Of a DNA stretch of 64,000 nt, positions 41,891 through 50,249 are shown piece after piece. The stretch is from assembly GCF_010668805.1 (NCBI RefSeq), contig NZ_WUFT01000022.1, positions 1-64,000 of the forward strand, in the 5' to 3' direction. Every line of letters starts with the position of its first letter. The first letter of the stretch is position 1. The stretch comes from Rhizobium phaseoli (GTDB lineage Bacteria > Pseudomonadota > Alphaproteobacteria > Rhizobiales > Rhizobiaceae). A program made the position numbers and the translations under genes. The notes under the pieces were generated by a model. The model was not told the DNA's origin. It did no database searches and saw only the letters and a program-made list of their open reading frames with translations.

Positions 41891-42841
41891 ATGACCCGCC
41901 TCAACGAACTCCGCCTCATATCAAGGGTCGCCCAGATGTACCACTTGGAGGGGCGGCGACAGGCGGAGATCGCGGAGCACCTTCGGCTGTCGCAGGCGAC
42001 TGTGTCGCGCATGCTCAAGCGGGCCGAGGCTGAAGATATCGTGCGAACCAGCGTGACCCCACCCGTTGGCACCTATAGCGAACTAGAGGGCGCGCTTCGC
42101 GAGAAATACGATTTGCCGGAGGCGATCGTCGTCGAGTGCACGGAAGACCGGGACGGTGCGATCATGGCCCGTATCGGAGAGGCAGCGGCGCACCTCCTGG
42201 AGGTGACGCTTGCGCCAGGCGAGATCATCGGCGTCTCGAGCTGGAGCCAGACCATCTCCAAGATGGTCGAGAACATTCATCCGCAGAAGAGCGCTCAGGC
42301 GAAGTACGTCGTCCAAACCCTTGGCGGCATGGGCGATCCTTCCGTGCAGACGCATGCGACGCAGCTGACCACGCGGCTTGCCCGGCTGACCGGCGCCGAG
42401 CCAAAACTGCTCGCGGTGCAGGGCGTGACGTCATCAAGAGAGGCAAAACTTCTGATGCAGGCCGATCCGTATGTCCGCGAGACGATGGACCTGTTCGGCA
42501 GCATAACGCTTGCGATCGTCGGAATCGGAGCCGTCGAGCCGTCCGAACTTCTCGCACGGTCCGGCAACATCTTTTCATCGCGCGAACTGTCCGATCTCGC
42601 CGAAGCGGGCGCCGTCGGCGATATCTCGCTGCGCTTCTTCGACAGGAATGGCAAGCCGGTGAAGACGCCCCTGGACGACCGGGTCATAGGGCTTCCACTT
42701 GAGGATCTCGAGCGCGTGGACCGGGTGATTGCACTCGCCGGCGGGTCCAAAAAGGCGGACGCGATCGCGGGCGCGCTCCGCGTGGGGGTGATCGACATGC
42801 TGGTTACGGACAAGTTTACCGCGCAACGATTGATCGACTGA
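41891..42841 (+). CDS. SorC/DeoR-type sugar-binding transcriptional regulator
   Basis: A 316-residue regulator. The N-terminal HTH is ISRVAQMYHLEGRRQAEIAEHLRLSQATVSRMLKRAEAEDIV (about 10-52). The effector domain has EAIVVECTEDR, GEIIGVSSWSQTISKMV (phosphosugar-binding SSW motif) and VDMLVTD-like IDMLVTDKFTAQRL at the end. Such proteins bind sugar phosphates, here probably the kinase product. It is the last gene of the transketolase operon and is a likely ligand for the 14-bp sites in the divergent promoter region. Confidence 0.9.
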   Translation: MTRLNELRLISRVAQMYHLEGRRQAEIAEHLRLSQATVSRMLKRAEAEDIVRTSVTPPVGTYSELEGALREKYDLPEAIVVECTEDRDGAIMARIGEAAAHLLEVTLAPGEIIGVSSWSQTISKMVENIHPQKSAQAKYVVQTLGGMGDPSVQTHATQLTTRLARLTGAEPKLLAVQGVTSSREAKLLMQADPYVRETMDLFGSITLAIVGIGAVEPSELLARSGNIFSSRELSDLAEAGAVGDISLRFFDRNGKPVKTPLDDRVIGLPLEDLERVDRVIALAGGSKKADAIAGALRVGVIDMLVTDKFTAQRLID

Positions 42842-42926
42842 TGGGGTAGGCGGGTCCCGCGGCGGTGGCTGGAGTGGGAGCGCCCGCCTCGTCCTTCGAG
42901 GCTTCGCCCTCTGGGCTACGCACCTC

Positions 42927-43111
42927 AGGATGAGGCTCTCTCGGGCGTTGGCATCTCTAGCTGAGGCGTTCTCGAGCGTTGGAATCTCAGGCCGAGGCGC
43001 GCTCGGGTGTTGGCACTTCAGGCTGGGGCTCTCTTGGTGTTGACGTCTCAGAATGCGGCTTTCCTGGGCCACGGCGCTTCAGGGGGCGCAGTCTTTCGCG
43101 TTGGTCCTGCC
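42927..43111. repeat. Degenerate tandem repeat, six copies of about 31 bp
   Basis: Copies start at 42927, 42958, 42989, 43020, 43050 and 43081; five are 31 bp and one is 30 bp. The shared pattern is AGGNTGAGGCTCTCTCGGGC then GTTGGCATCTC; the last two copies are more diverged. A partial earlier copy may start near 42897. It fills the gap between the convergent regulator and iron-transport operons. No protein frame with an RBS covers it. Confidence 0.8.
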
Positions 43112-43115
43112 AGCC

Positions 43116-43868
43116 TTAATGCGCCGTCCCATCCACGATCACATGGTCGTGGTCCAGTGAGCATTTTTCCACCCGCGCCTCGACCCTGTAGATTTCCCGC
43201 AGCATTTCGGCGGTGACGACGTCTCTTGGGGCGCCGCAGGCGCGCATGCGGCCGTTGGCGATGAGGAGGACTTTGTCGGCGAAGCGGAGGGCCTGGTTGA
43301 GGTCGTGGATGGCGATCAGGACGATCATGCCTTTGGCGCGGGCCCGGCGGCGCATGAAATCGAGGACCTCGACCTGGCGGTGGAGGTCGAGCGCGCTTGT
43401 GGGTTCGTCCATCAGCATGATTTCGGGCTCGCGCACCAGCGCCTGGGCGATCGAGACGAGCTGGCGCTGGCCGCCTGACAGCGCACCGAGATCGCGGAAG
43501 GCCAGCGCGCTGATATCGAGCGCTGCCATGATCTCGTCGATGAAGCGCAGGTCGCCGTCGCCGACGGCCCAGGACTGGCCCTGTTTGCGGGCGAGCAGGA
43601 TGGATTCGTAGACGGTCAGCACGGCATTGGCCGAGGTATCCTGCGGCATGTAGCCGATGGTGTTTTTCGTCTTCGAGCCTTCGACGACGACCTGACCCGG
43701 CCCCTTGAGCAGCCCGGTGATGCGCTTGAACAGCGTCGACTTGCCGGCGGCGTTCGGGCCGATGACCGCGACGATCTCGCCGGATTTCATGACCGGCGTC
43801 GTCACGTCTTCGACGAAGAGCTTGCGGCCGTGATAGGCGCCGACCGACTGCAACTGAAGCGCTACCAT
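43116..43868 (-). CDS. Iron-chelate ABC transporter ATPase (FecE/FepC type)
   Basis: A 250-residue ATPase. Walker A is GPNAAGKST at about 37-45, with Ala in place of the usual Gly; the Q-loop is YMPQD, the signature ALSGGQRQLVSIAQAL, and Walker B IMLMDEPTSALDL. Length and signature fit siderophore or heme importers. It overlaps the permease gene by seven bases and is last in the operon. Confidence 0.9.
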   Translation of the reverse strand: MVALQLQSVGAYHGRKLFVEDVTTPVMKSGEIVAVIGPNAAGKSTLFKRITGLLKGPGQVVVEGSKTKNTIGYMPQDTSANAVLTVYESILLARKQGQSWAVGDGDLRFIDEIMAALDISALAFRDLGALSGGQRQLVSIAQALVREPEIMLMDEPTSALDLHRQVEVLDFMRRRARAKGMIVLIAIHDLNQALRFADKVLLIANGRMRACGAPRDVVTAEMLREIYRVEARVEKCSLDHDHVIVDGTAH

Positions 43869-44938
43869 GACCGGCTCCTGTTCGAGAGGATGAGCGAGAA
43901 GAAGAAGGGCACGCCGACCAGCGCGGTGATGATGCCGATCGGGAAGACGACGCCGGGGATGATCGATTTCGAGACGATCGAGGTCAGCGACAGGAGCAGC
44001 GCGCCGGAGAGGATCGAGCCCGGCAGGAAGAAGCGCTGGTCCTCGCCGAGGATCATGCGCGCAATATGCGGCCCGACGAGGCCGACGAAACCGATGGTGC
44101 CGACGAAGCTGACGGGCACGGCGGCGAGCAACGAGACAACCAGCATGGTTTCCAGCCGGATGCGGCGGACATTGACGCCGAAGCTGGCGGCCTTGTCCTC
44201 GCCGAGGCGGATGGCGGTCAGCGCCCAGGCATTGCGGGCAAAGAGCGGCAGGGCCATCAGGAGAATGGCGAGCGTTACCCAGATTTTCGGCCAGGTGGCC
44301 TTGGTCAGGCTGCCCATTGTCCAGAAGACGACCGCAGACAGCGCCTGTTCGGAGGCGAGATATTGCAGGAAGGCGAGGGCCGCATTGAAGGTGAAGACCA
44401 GGGCGATGCCGAGCAGCACCACCGTCTGCACCGAAACACCGCGAGCCTGCGAGACGAAATGGATGAAGAGCGTGGCGATCAGCGCCATGATGAAGGCATT
44501 GACCGGCACCAGCAGGCCGGCTGCCACCGGCAGGAGCGGAACGCTGGTGACGATCGCCAGTGCCGCGCCGAAGCTTGCCGCTGCCGAGATGCCAAGCGTG
44601 AAGGGGCTGGCGAGCGGATTGGCGAGGATCGTCTGCATCTGCGCGCCGGCAACGGAGAGCGAGGCGCCGACGACGATCGCCATGACGGCGACCGGCATAC
44701 GGATATTCCAGACGACGGCCCGCACCTGATCGGAAACGGAGGACGGGTCGAGGAGGGCGGCGACGACCTCACCGAGGCTGTAGCGGGCCGGCCCCCAGGC
44801 CAGATCGACGGCAAAGGAGAGACAGAGCGCCGCCGTCATGGCGGCAAGGATCAACAGCTTGCGCCGGGCAAGGGCGCGATAGCGCTCCCTCCCGGCTTCG
44901 GCTTCGGCTTCGATCGATATGGCGGCGACCTCGACCAT
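43862..44938 (-). CDS. Iron-chelate ABC transporter permease (FecCD family)
   Basis: A 358-residue inner-membrane protein with about ten helices. Family motifs are RMPVAVMAIVVGASLSVAGAQMQTILANPLASPFTLGIS, in which GAQMQ...NPLA is diagnostic, and VPVSFVGTIGFVGLVGPHIARMILG near residue 285, the coupling loop to the ATPase. It acts as a homodimer, since only one permease gene is present. I start at MVEVAAISI; a longer upstream frame runs antisense-like through the binding-protein gene and is Ser/Pro-rich nonsense. Confidence 0.9.
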   Translation of the reverse strand: MVEVAAISIEAEAEAGRERYRALARRKLLILAAMTAALCLSFAVDLAWGPARYSLGEVVAALLDPSSVSDQVRAVVWNIRMPVAVMAIVVGASLSVAGAQMQTILANPLASPFTLGISAAASFGAALAIVTSVPLLPVAAGLLVPVNAFIMALIATLFIHFVSQARGVSVQTVVLLGIALVFTFNAALAFLQYLASEQALSAVVFWTMGSLTKATWPKIWVTLAILLMALPLFARNAWALTAIRLGEDKAASFGVNVRRIRLETMLVVSLLAAVPVSFVGTIGFVGLVGPHIARMILGEDQRFFLPGSILSGALLLSLTSIVSKSIIPGVVFPIGIITALVGVPFFFSLILSNRSRSW

Positions 44939-44945
44939 CGTGGTT

Positions 44946-46082
44946 TTACTCAGCCGCCTTGGCGTCGACCCAATAACCCGGCTGATAGGCGACCGGCATG
45001 AATTTTTCGTGGAATTCCTTGAAGGTGGCATCCGGATCGAGATCGGCAAAGAGATTCGGGTGGAACCACTTGGCGAGCTGCTGGACGGCGACGAACTGGT
45101 AGGGGCTGGTATAGAACTGGTGCCAGATCGCATGGACATTGCCGCCGGCAACCGCCTTGGAGCCGGTTAAGGCCGGGTTTTCCATCAGCGTGTTCAGCGC
45201 CTTGCGGCTGTCGCCGAAGGTGGAAGCGGCATTCGGGCCGACATTGACGAAGTCCTTGGCATCCTTGGTCTGGCTCCAGTTGGAGCCGGTGACGACGATG
45301 ACATCGGGATTGGAGGCGACGACCTGCTCGGCATTGATCGAGCCGGTGTAGCCGGGCAGGAAATCGGAGCCGAGATTGTGGCCGCCGGCCCAATCGACCA
45401 TCAGGCCGAAATTATCGGGACCGAATGTGCCGCAGCACTCCACCAGCCCTGCGGCGCGGTACATGAAGACATTCGGCTTCGGCGGATTGGCCGCCTTCAG
45501 CCTGTCGGTCACCCGCGCCATCTGCTCTTTCCAGAAGCTTGCTACGGCTTCGGCACGGTCCTCATGGCCGAAGAGCTGGCCGAGGATCTTCAGGCTCGGC
45601 TCGGTGTTGGCGAGAATGTGCTCGCGGAAATCGATATAGACGATTTTGACGCCGATGCCGGCGAGCATCTCTTCGAGTTTCACTTCGTCGGCCGCCGTCT
45701 TATTGCCGATCGGCAGCAGCAGCACATCGGGATGCAGCTTGACGACCGTCTCGGTCTGCAGCGTGCCGTCTGTGAGATTGCCGAGGAAGGGCAGGTCCTT
45801 GCCTTTCGGGAATTTTTCGACATAGGCGTTGAAACCGTCCTTGTCGGTGGTCCAGAGATCGTTGCGCCAGCCGACGATCTTGGCGAAGGGATCTTCCTTC
45901 TCGATCGGCGCGACGGCGTAGAGCATGCGGCCTTCCCCAAGGATCACCCGCTCGACCGGCTTGTCGAAGCTGACTTCGCGGCCCGCTACGTCCTTGACGG
46001 TGAAGGACTGCGCCCAGGCCGATAGCGGCATCAGGCCGGCAACCGCAGCTGCGGATACTGCGAGCATTTTCACGAAATTCAT
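44946..46082 (-). CDS. Iron-chelate ABC transporter, periplasmic binding protein
   Basis: A 378-residue secreted protein. A signal peptide spans 1-24 (GLMPLSAWA). The class III binding fold follows: VKDVAGREVSFDKPVERVILGEGRMLYAV, LQTETVVKLHPDVLLLPIGNK, VKIVYIDFREHILANTEPSLKILGQLFG and INAEQVVASNPDVIVVTGSNW. It is of the heme/ferrichrome-binding type rather than ferric-iron Afu type. It is the first gene of the operon; a TGA-N9-TCA iron-response box lies 48 bases upstream, so induction in low iron is predicted. Confidence 0.9.
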   Translation of the reverse strand: MNFVKMLAVSAAAVAGLMPLSAWAQSFTVKDVAGREVSFDKPVERVILGEGRMLYAVAPIEKEDPFAKIVGWRNDLWTTDKDGFNAYVEKFPKGKDLPFLGNLTDGTLQTETVVKLHPDVLLLPIGNKTAADEVKLEEMLAGIGVKIVYIDFREHILANTEPSLKILGQLFGHEDRAEAVASFWKEQMARVTDRLKAANPPKPNVFMYRAAGLVECCGTFGPDNFGLMVDWAGGHNLGSDFLPGYTGSINAEQVVASNPDVIVVTGSNWSQTKDAKDFVNVGPNAASTFGDSRKALNTLMENPALTGSKAVAGGNVHAIWHQFYTSPYQFVAVQQLAKWFHPNLFADLDPDATFKEFHEKFMPVAYQPGYWVDAKAAE

Positions 46083-46130
46083 CTGGAAATTCCCCTGACG
46101 TCTGAATAATGTCCGCAGCCATAAGAAATA

Positions 46131-46145
46131 TGACTTTGTGAATCA
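46131..46145. promoter_or_regulatory. Candidate RirA iron-responsive operator
   Basis: TGACTTTGTGAATCA fits the TGA-N9-TCA pattern of the iron-responsive operator bound by RirA in rhizobia. It lies in the AT-rich gap between the divergent iron importer and methyltransferase genes and could control both. Confidence 0.6.
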
Positions 46146-46197
46146 AGTTATATGTTTTAGAGCATTTCCAAACTGTTGCACTGCCGGGGCACGCAAG

Positions 46198-46983
46198 ATG
46201 AATTCGATGAATACAAACTACTCGATCCGCGACGAAATTCGCGATTTCTGGTCGGAGAGGGCTGAAACCTTCGATCAGAGCGTCGGCCATGAAATCTTTT
46301 CGGAGGGCGAGCGAAAGGGCTGGCAGAGGCTGATCCGAAAACATCTCGGCGACGGGCAGGGACGGGCGGCACTCGATCTTGCCTGCGGCACCGCCGTCAT
46401 TTCGCATCTGATGCATGATGTCGGCTTTGCCGTCACCGGGCTCGACTGGTCGGATGCCATGCTGGCGCGGGCGCGCGCCAAGGCGAAGAAGCGCGGCACT
46501 GACATCCGCTTCGTTTCCGGCGATGCCGAAAACACCATGGAGCCGCGGGGCAGCTACGACGTCATCACCAATAGGCATCTCGTCTGGACGCTGGTGGACC
46601 CGGCATTGGCCTTCAAGGAATGGTTCGCGGTGCTGAAACCGGGCGGCAAGGTGCTGATCGTCGACGGCAATATGGGTAGGGAAACCTGGGTCAAGGGTCT
46701 GCAGAAGCTGTGGACGAGGATCACCGGCAAGCCGGCGGCGAGCCACATGTCGCCGGAGATGATGGCGCGGCACCAGAAGATCCGCTCACGCGTGCATTTC
46801 TCCCATGAAATGCCGGCCGAAGCGATCGTCGATCTTCTCCGTAAGGCCGGTTTTGTGGACATTGTGGTCGATCGCAAGCTCGGCGACATTCATTGGGCGC
46901 AGGCGCGCAAGATGCCGTTTCTGCGCGGGCTGGAGCGTATGGTGCAGGAGCGGTTTGCGATTTGTGCGCGTAAGCCTGGGTGA
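46198..46983 (+). CDS. Class I SAM-dependent methyltransferase
   Basis: A 261-residue methyltransferase. Motif I is ALDLACGTAVISHLMHDVGFAVTGLDWSDAML (about residues 60-90), followed by IRFVSGDAENTM and LKPGGKVLIVDGNMG. The central insertion (MSPEMMARHQKIRSRVHFSHEM) may form a substrate lid. Relatives next to siderophore-type ABC importers are common in rhizobia, suggesting modification or release of an iron chelate, but this is unproven. Start alternatives are 46207 and GTG 46138; no strong RBS decides among them. Confidence 0.82.
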   Translation: MNSMNTNYSIRDEIRDFWSERAETFDQSVGHEIFSEGERKGWQRLIRKHLGDGQGRAALDLACGTAVISHLMHDVGFAVTGLDWSDAMLARARAKAKKRGTDIRFVSGDAENTMEPRGSYDVITNRHLVWTLVDPALAFKEWFAVLKPGGKVLIVDGNMGRETWVKGLQKLWTRITGKPAASHMSPEMMARHQKIRSRVHFSHEMPAEAIVDLLRKAGFVDIVVDRKLGDIHWAQARKMPFLRGLERMVQERFAICARKPG

Positions 46984-47064
46984 GCTGACTGCGCCCAAGG
47001 ACTTAATCGCACTGGGTTCTCCTGACATTCCTCGAGCGAAGCCCTGAGGGAACAGGGAGGGCGC

Positions 47065-47259
47065 GTGCCGTGGCCGCCCCCCTCTGGCCTGCCGGCCATC
47101 TCCCCCACAGGTGGGGAGATCGCAAGCGGCTGGACCTTCCTGAACCTCTACCGTTTCGTCCGCTGCGACGCTGATTGTTTGGAGAAGCGGTTGCGCCCAG
47201 CCAATCTCCCCACCTGTGGGGGAGATGCCCGGCAGGGCAGAGGGGGGCGGCCACGGCAC
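47065..47259. repeat. Large inverted repeat, family C copy 1
   Basis: The left arm (47065-47114) GTGCCGTGGCCG... then CATCTCCCCCACAGGTGGGG is mirrored by the right arm ending CGGCCACGGCAC at 47259; arms are about 50 bases with a few mismatches and 90-odd bases between. Each arm contains its own CCCCAC-AGGTGGGG hairpin. It shares over 40 bases per arm with the element at 60548. Confidence 0.75.
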
Positions 47260-47428
47260 GCCGTATCAGAGTCATTCACCGCGTACCCGCGCGGGTGAAT
47301 GACTAATGTCATTTGAGGATGATGAGGGAAGTTGCCGCACCGTATCCCGGCCCTTCGCTTGGGCTCAGGGCGTTCGACGCTGCGATCGATTCACTGGATC
47401 GATCGCTCCCGCTTTGCGGGACCGCGTC
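47260..47428. other. Intergenic tail with moaA-proximal hairpin
   Basis: Continuing the 445-base gap after the methyltransferase gene: GCGATCGAT (47382-47390) and ATCGATCGC (47398-47406) form a perfect 9-bp stem 23 bases beyond the moaA stop, a probable transcript-end structure. Otherwise nothing is recognised. Confidence 0.5.
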
Positions 47429-48475
47429 TCACCCACCGGTGACACTCATATGCCGGGCCACGGCCGGACGATTATGCGTGCGGTCGATAATGAAGTCGTG
47501 GCCCTTGGGCTTGCGGGTGATGGCCTCGTCGATCGCGGTGTGGAGGAGGGCGTCGTCTTCGCTGGCGCGCAGGGCCGAACGAAGATCGGCGGCGTCGTTC
47601 TGGCCGAGGCACATATAGAGCGTGCCGGTGCAGGTGAGGCGGACGCGGTTGCAGCTCTCGCAGAAATTATGGGTCATCGGGGTGATGAAGCCGAGGCGGC
47701 CGCCGGTCTCTGTAACCCTGACGTAGCGCGCCGGGCCGCCGGTTTGGTAGTCGATGTCGGTAAAGGTGAACAGCTTCTCCAGATCGGCGCGCAGCGCAGA
47801 GAGCGGCAGGTATTGGTCGGTGCGATCTTCTTCGATTTCGCCCATCGGCATGGTTTCGATGACGGTCAGGTCCATGCCGCGGCCATGGGCGAAGCGCAGC
47901 AGATCGGGCATCTCGGCGTCGTTAAAATCCTTCAGCGCCACAGCGTTGAGCTTGATCTTCAGCCCGGCCTTCTCCGCTGCATCGATGCCTTCCATGACCT
48001 TGTCGAAATCGCCCCAGCGGGTGATCTTGCGGAATTTGTCGGGGTTAAGCGTATCCAGCGAGACGTTGATGCGGCGCACGCCGCAATCATAGAGCTCCTC
48101 GGCATGGCGGGCGAGCTGTGAGCCATTGGTCGTCAGCGTCAGCTCGTCGAGGCCGGAACCGATCTTTGCGCCGAGCTGGCGGACCAGATACATGATGTTC
48201 TTGCGCACCAGCGGCTCGCCGCCGGTCAGCCTGATCTTCTTAACGCCCTTGGCGATGAAGGCGGAACAGAGCCGGTCGAGCTCTTCCAGCGTCAGCAGGT
48301 CCTTCTTCGGCAGGAAGGTCATATTCTCCGCCATGCAATAGGTGCAGCGGAAATCGCAGCGGTCGGTGACGGAAACACGGAGATAGGTGACCGCCCGCCC
48401 GAAGGGGTCGATCATCGGATGTGCATCCGCCGTGAGCGGCGATGCGTTTCCTATCGTTCCTATGCTGGTGTTCAC
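47429..48475 (-). CDS. moaA: GTP 3',8-cyclase, molybdenum cofactor synthesis
   Basis: A 348-residue radical-SAM enzyme converting GTP to 3',8-cyclo-dihydro-GTP, the first step to molybdopterin. The N-terminal cluster ligands are Cys40, Cys44 and Cys47 in CDFRCTYC. The second cluster is held by CESCNRVRLTCTGTLYMCLG near residue 270, and the required C-terminal double glycine is present (SVTGG). The GTG start at 48475 has GGAGG five bases upstream; the frame open to 48532 is an unlikely extension. It stands alone here; mobAB are at 29.3-30.5 kb. Confidence 0.93.
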   Translation of the reverse strand: MNTSIGTIGNASPLTADAHPMIDPFGRAVTYLRVSVTDRCDFRCTYCMAENMTFLPKKDLLTLEELDRLCSAFIAKGVKKIRLTGGEPLVRKNIMYLVRQLGAKIGSGLDELTLTTNGSQLARHAEELYDCGVRRINVSLDTLNPDKFRKITRWGDFDKVMEGIDAAEKAGLKIKLNAVALKDFNDAEMPDLLRFAHGRGMDLTVIETMPMGEIEEDRTDQYLPLSALRADLEKLFTFTDIDYQTGGPARYVRVTETGGRLGFITPMTHNFCESCNRVRLTCTGTLYMCLGQNDAADLRSALRASEDDALLHTAIDEAITRKPKGHDFIIDRTHNRPAVARHMSVTGG

Positions 48476-48657
48476 CAATTCCTCCGCGACCGGATCTGAA
48501 GCACGCCAGACCGGATGCCTGCCTGTTTTCAAGCGATATCTTTCTATGTGTGCATATGTGATTGCGCCGTCAAGGGAAACGGATTTCGCACACGCTAATT
48601 TGCGCTTGCCTCGAAAAAGGCGAACGCCTACTGCTCCAGAGGAAAGAGGTGATAGAG

Positions 48658-49032
48658 ATGAGCGATATCTGGCCGAGCGAACTTCGTGTTTCGAAAGACC
48701 GGCAGAGGCTGGCGATAACCTTCGACGACGGTCAGAGTTTCGACCTGTCGGCAGAGCTGTTGCGCGTGCTGTCGCCGTCGGCCGAGGTGCAGGGGCACGG
48801 GCCGGGGCAGAAGGTGACGGTGCCGGGCAAGCGCAATGTCGCGATCATCTCGATGATGCCGACCGGCAATTATGCGGTCCGGATCGGTTTCGACGACATG
48901 CACGATACCGGCATCTACACCTGGACCTATCTGCGCGAACTCGGCGAACGGGGTGCTGAGCTGTTTTCGACCTATGAGGACGAGCTCAGGGAAAAGGGCA
49001 TGGACCGCGATACGGCGGAAAAGCCGCGCTGA
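48658..49032 (+). CDS. DUF971 (gamma-butyrobetaine hydroxylase-like N-domain) protein
   Basis: A 124-residue protein consisting of a single DUF971 domain: WPSELRVSKDRQRLAITFDDGQSFDLSAELLRVLSPSAEVQGHG opens it and YAVRIGFDDMHDTGIYTWTYLRELG closes it, the latter being the most conserved block. Stand-alone forms are widespread and some are linked with Fe-S protein maturation, but the role is not settled. The ATG at 48658 follows AAAGAGGTG; the earlier frame at 48562 lacks family residues. Confidence 0.85.
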   Translation: MSDIWPSELRVSKDRQRLAITFDDGQSFDLSAELLRVLSPSAEVQGHGPGQKVTVPGKRNVAIISMMPTGNYAVRIGFDDMHDTGIYTWTYLRELGERGAELFSTYEDELREKGMDRDTAEKPR

Positions 49033-49055
49033 AATCAATGGGTATCGGGGGATAC

Positions 49056-50246
49056 ATGGCGAAATTGAACGAAAAGAACTGGCTGCGCTCCAAGGGCAGT
49101 GCCAGCGGCAGCAAGGTGACCTTCCTCGAACTGTTCTTCGACCTTGTCTTCGTCTTTTCGATCTCGCAGCTTTCGCATGCGCTTGCCGCCCACTATACGC
49201 CGCTCGGTGCCGCCGAAGCGGCGCTGATGACCTTTGCCGTCTGGTGGGTGTGGATTTTCACCGCCTGGGTGACCAACTGGCTCGATCCCGACAAGATGCC
49301 GGTGCGCGGCATGCTGGTGGCGCTGATGATGCTCGGGCTGCTGCTGTCAGCCTCCATTCCCGAAGCCTTCGGCGACAAGGGGCTGCTGTTTGCCGGCGCC
49401 TATGTGGCGATGCAGGTCGGGCGCTCGCTGTTTACCACCTATGCGATGACGCGCGTCGACCGCGCCAATACGCTGAATTTCATCCGCATCACCACTTGGC
49501 TCGTGGTCGCTGCCGTCTTCTGGATTGCCGGCGGGCTGCTCGATCATGAAGCGCGGCTGATCGCCTGGGTGATCGCGCTGGCGATCGAATATGCCGGCCC
49601 GGCCGCGGGCTTTGCCGTGCCTGGTCTCGGCCGCTCGACGGCGGGCGACTGGGATGTTTCCGGTGCGCATATGGCCGAGCGCTGCGCGCTCTTCGTCATC
49701 ATCTGCCTCGGCGAGGCAATCCTGGTTTCCGGCCGCACCTTTTCGGAGCTGCCGTTTTCGGGATTGACCGGCATCGTCTTCGTCACCGGTTTCATCGGCA
49801 CGGTCACCATGTGGTGGCTTTATTTCCGCTTCGGCCACGGGCGCGCCGCCCACCGCATCGAGCATGAGGCGACGCCGGGGGCCTTGGCGCGGCTCGCCTT
49901 CACCTATGGGCATATTCCGATTCTTGCCGGCATCATCGTGCATGCGGTGGCGGTCGAATTCATGTTCTCGCATCCGCATGAGACCGGCGATCTCGGCATC
50001 GCTGCGGCCGTGCTCGGGGGCTCCGGCCTGTTCCTGATCGGCAATCTCTGGTTCAAGGGGGCGACCAGCGGGCAGCTGCCGCTTTCGCATCTGGCCGGCC
50101 TGGTGTTGCTGATCCTGCTGGCCTTCGTTGCACCCTTCATCGAAATCTATCTGATGGGCATTCTGGCGACGCTGGTGCTGATCATCGTTGCCGCCTGGGA
50201 ATACCGCTCGCTGACCGGCACGGCGGCAGCGCCGACGCTGCATTGA
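49056..50246 (+). CDS. Low-temperature-requirement protein A (LtrA) family membrane protein
   Basis: A 396-residue protein with about ten membrane helices. The family signature is VTFLELFFDLVFVFSISQLSHAL (residues about 18-40), with WWVWIFTAWVTNWLDPD and ERCALFVIICLGEAILVSGRTF following. Named after a Listeria gene needed for cold growth, but the biochemical function is unknown. The chosen start follows CGGGGGA; an ATG at 49038 is in frame. It is 23 bases after the DUF971 gene, so the two may be co-transcribed. Confidence 0.88.
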   Translation: MAKLNEKNWLRSKGSASGSKVTFLELFFDLVFVFSISQLSHALAAHYTPLGAAEAALMTFAVWWVWIFTAWVTNWLDPDKMPVRGMLVALMMLGLLLSASIPEAFGDKGLLFAGAYVAMQVGRSLFTTYAMTRVDRANTLNFIRITTWLVVAAVFWIAGGLLDHEARLIAWVIALAIEYAGPAAGFAVPGLGRSTAGDWDVSGAHMAERCALFVIICLGEAILVSGRTFSELPFSGLTGIVFVTGFIGTVTMWWLYFRFGHGRAAHRIEHEATPGALARLAFTYGHIPILAGIIVHAVAVEFMFSHPHETGDLGIAAAVLGGSGLFLIGNLWFKGATSGQLPLSHLAGLVLLILLAFVAPFIEIYLMGILATLVLIIVAAWEYRSLTGTAAAPTLH

Positions 50247-50249
50247 TCC

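Noticed and set aside
42901..43111. CRISPR array
   Set aside because: Repeats are contiguous and degenerate, with no unique spacers and no cas genes.
47065..47259. Insertion sequence or transposon ends
   Set aside because: Long inverted repeats are present but no transposase frame lies between or beside them and no target-site duplication is visible.
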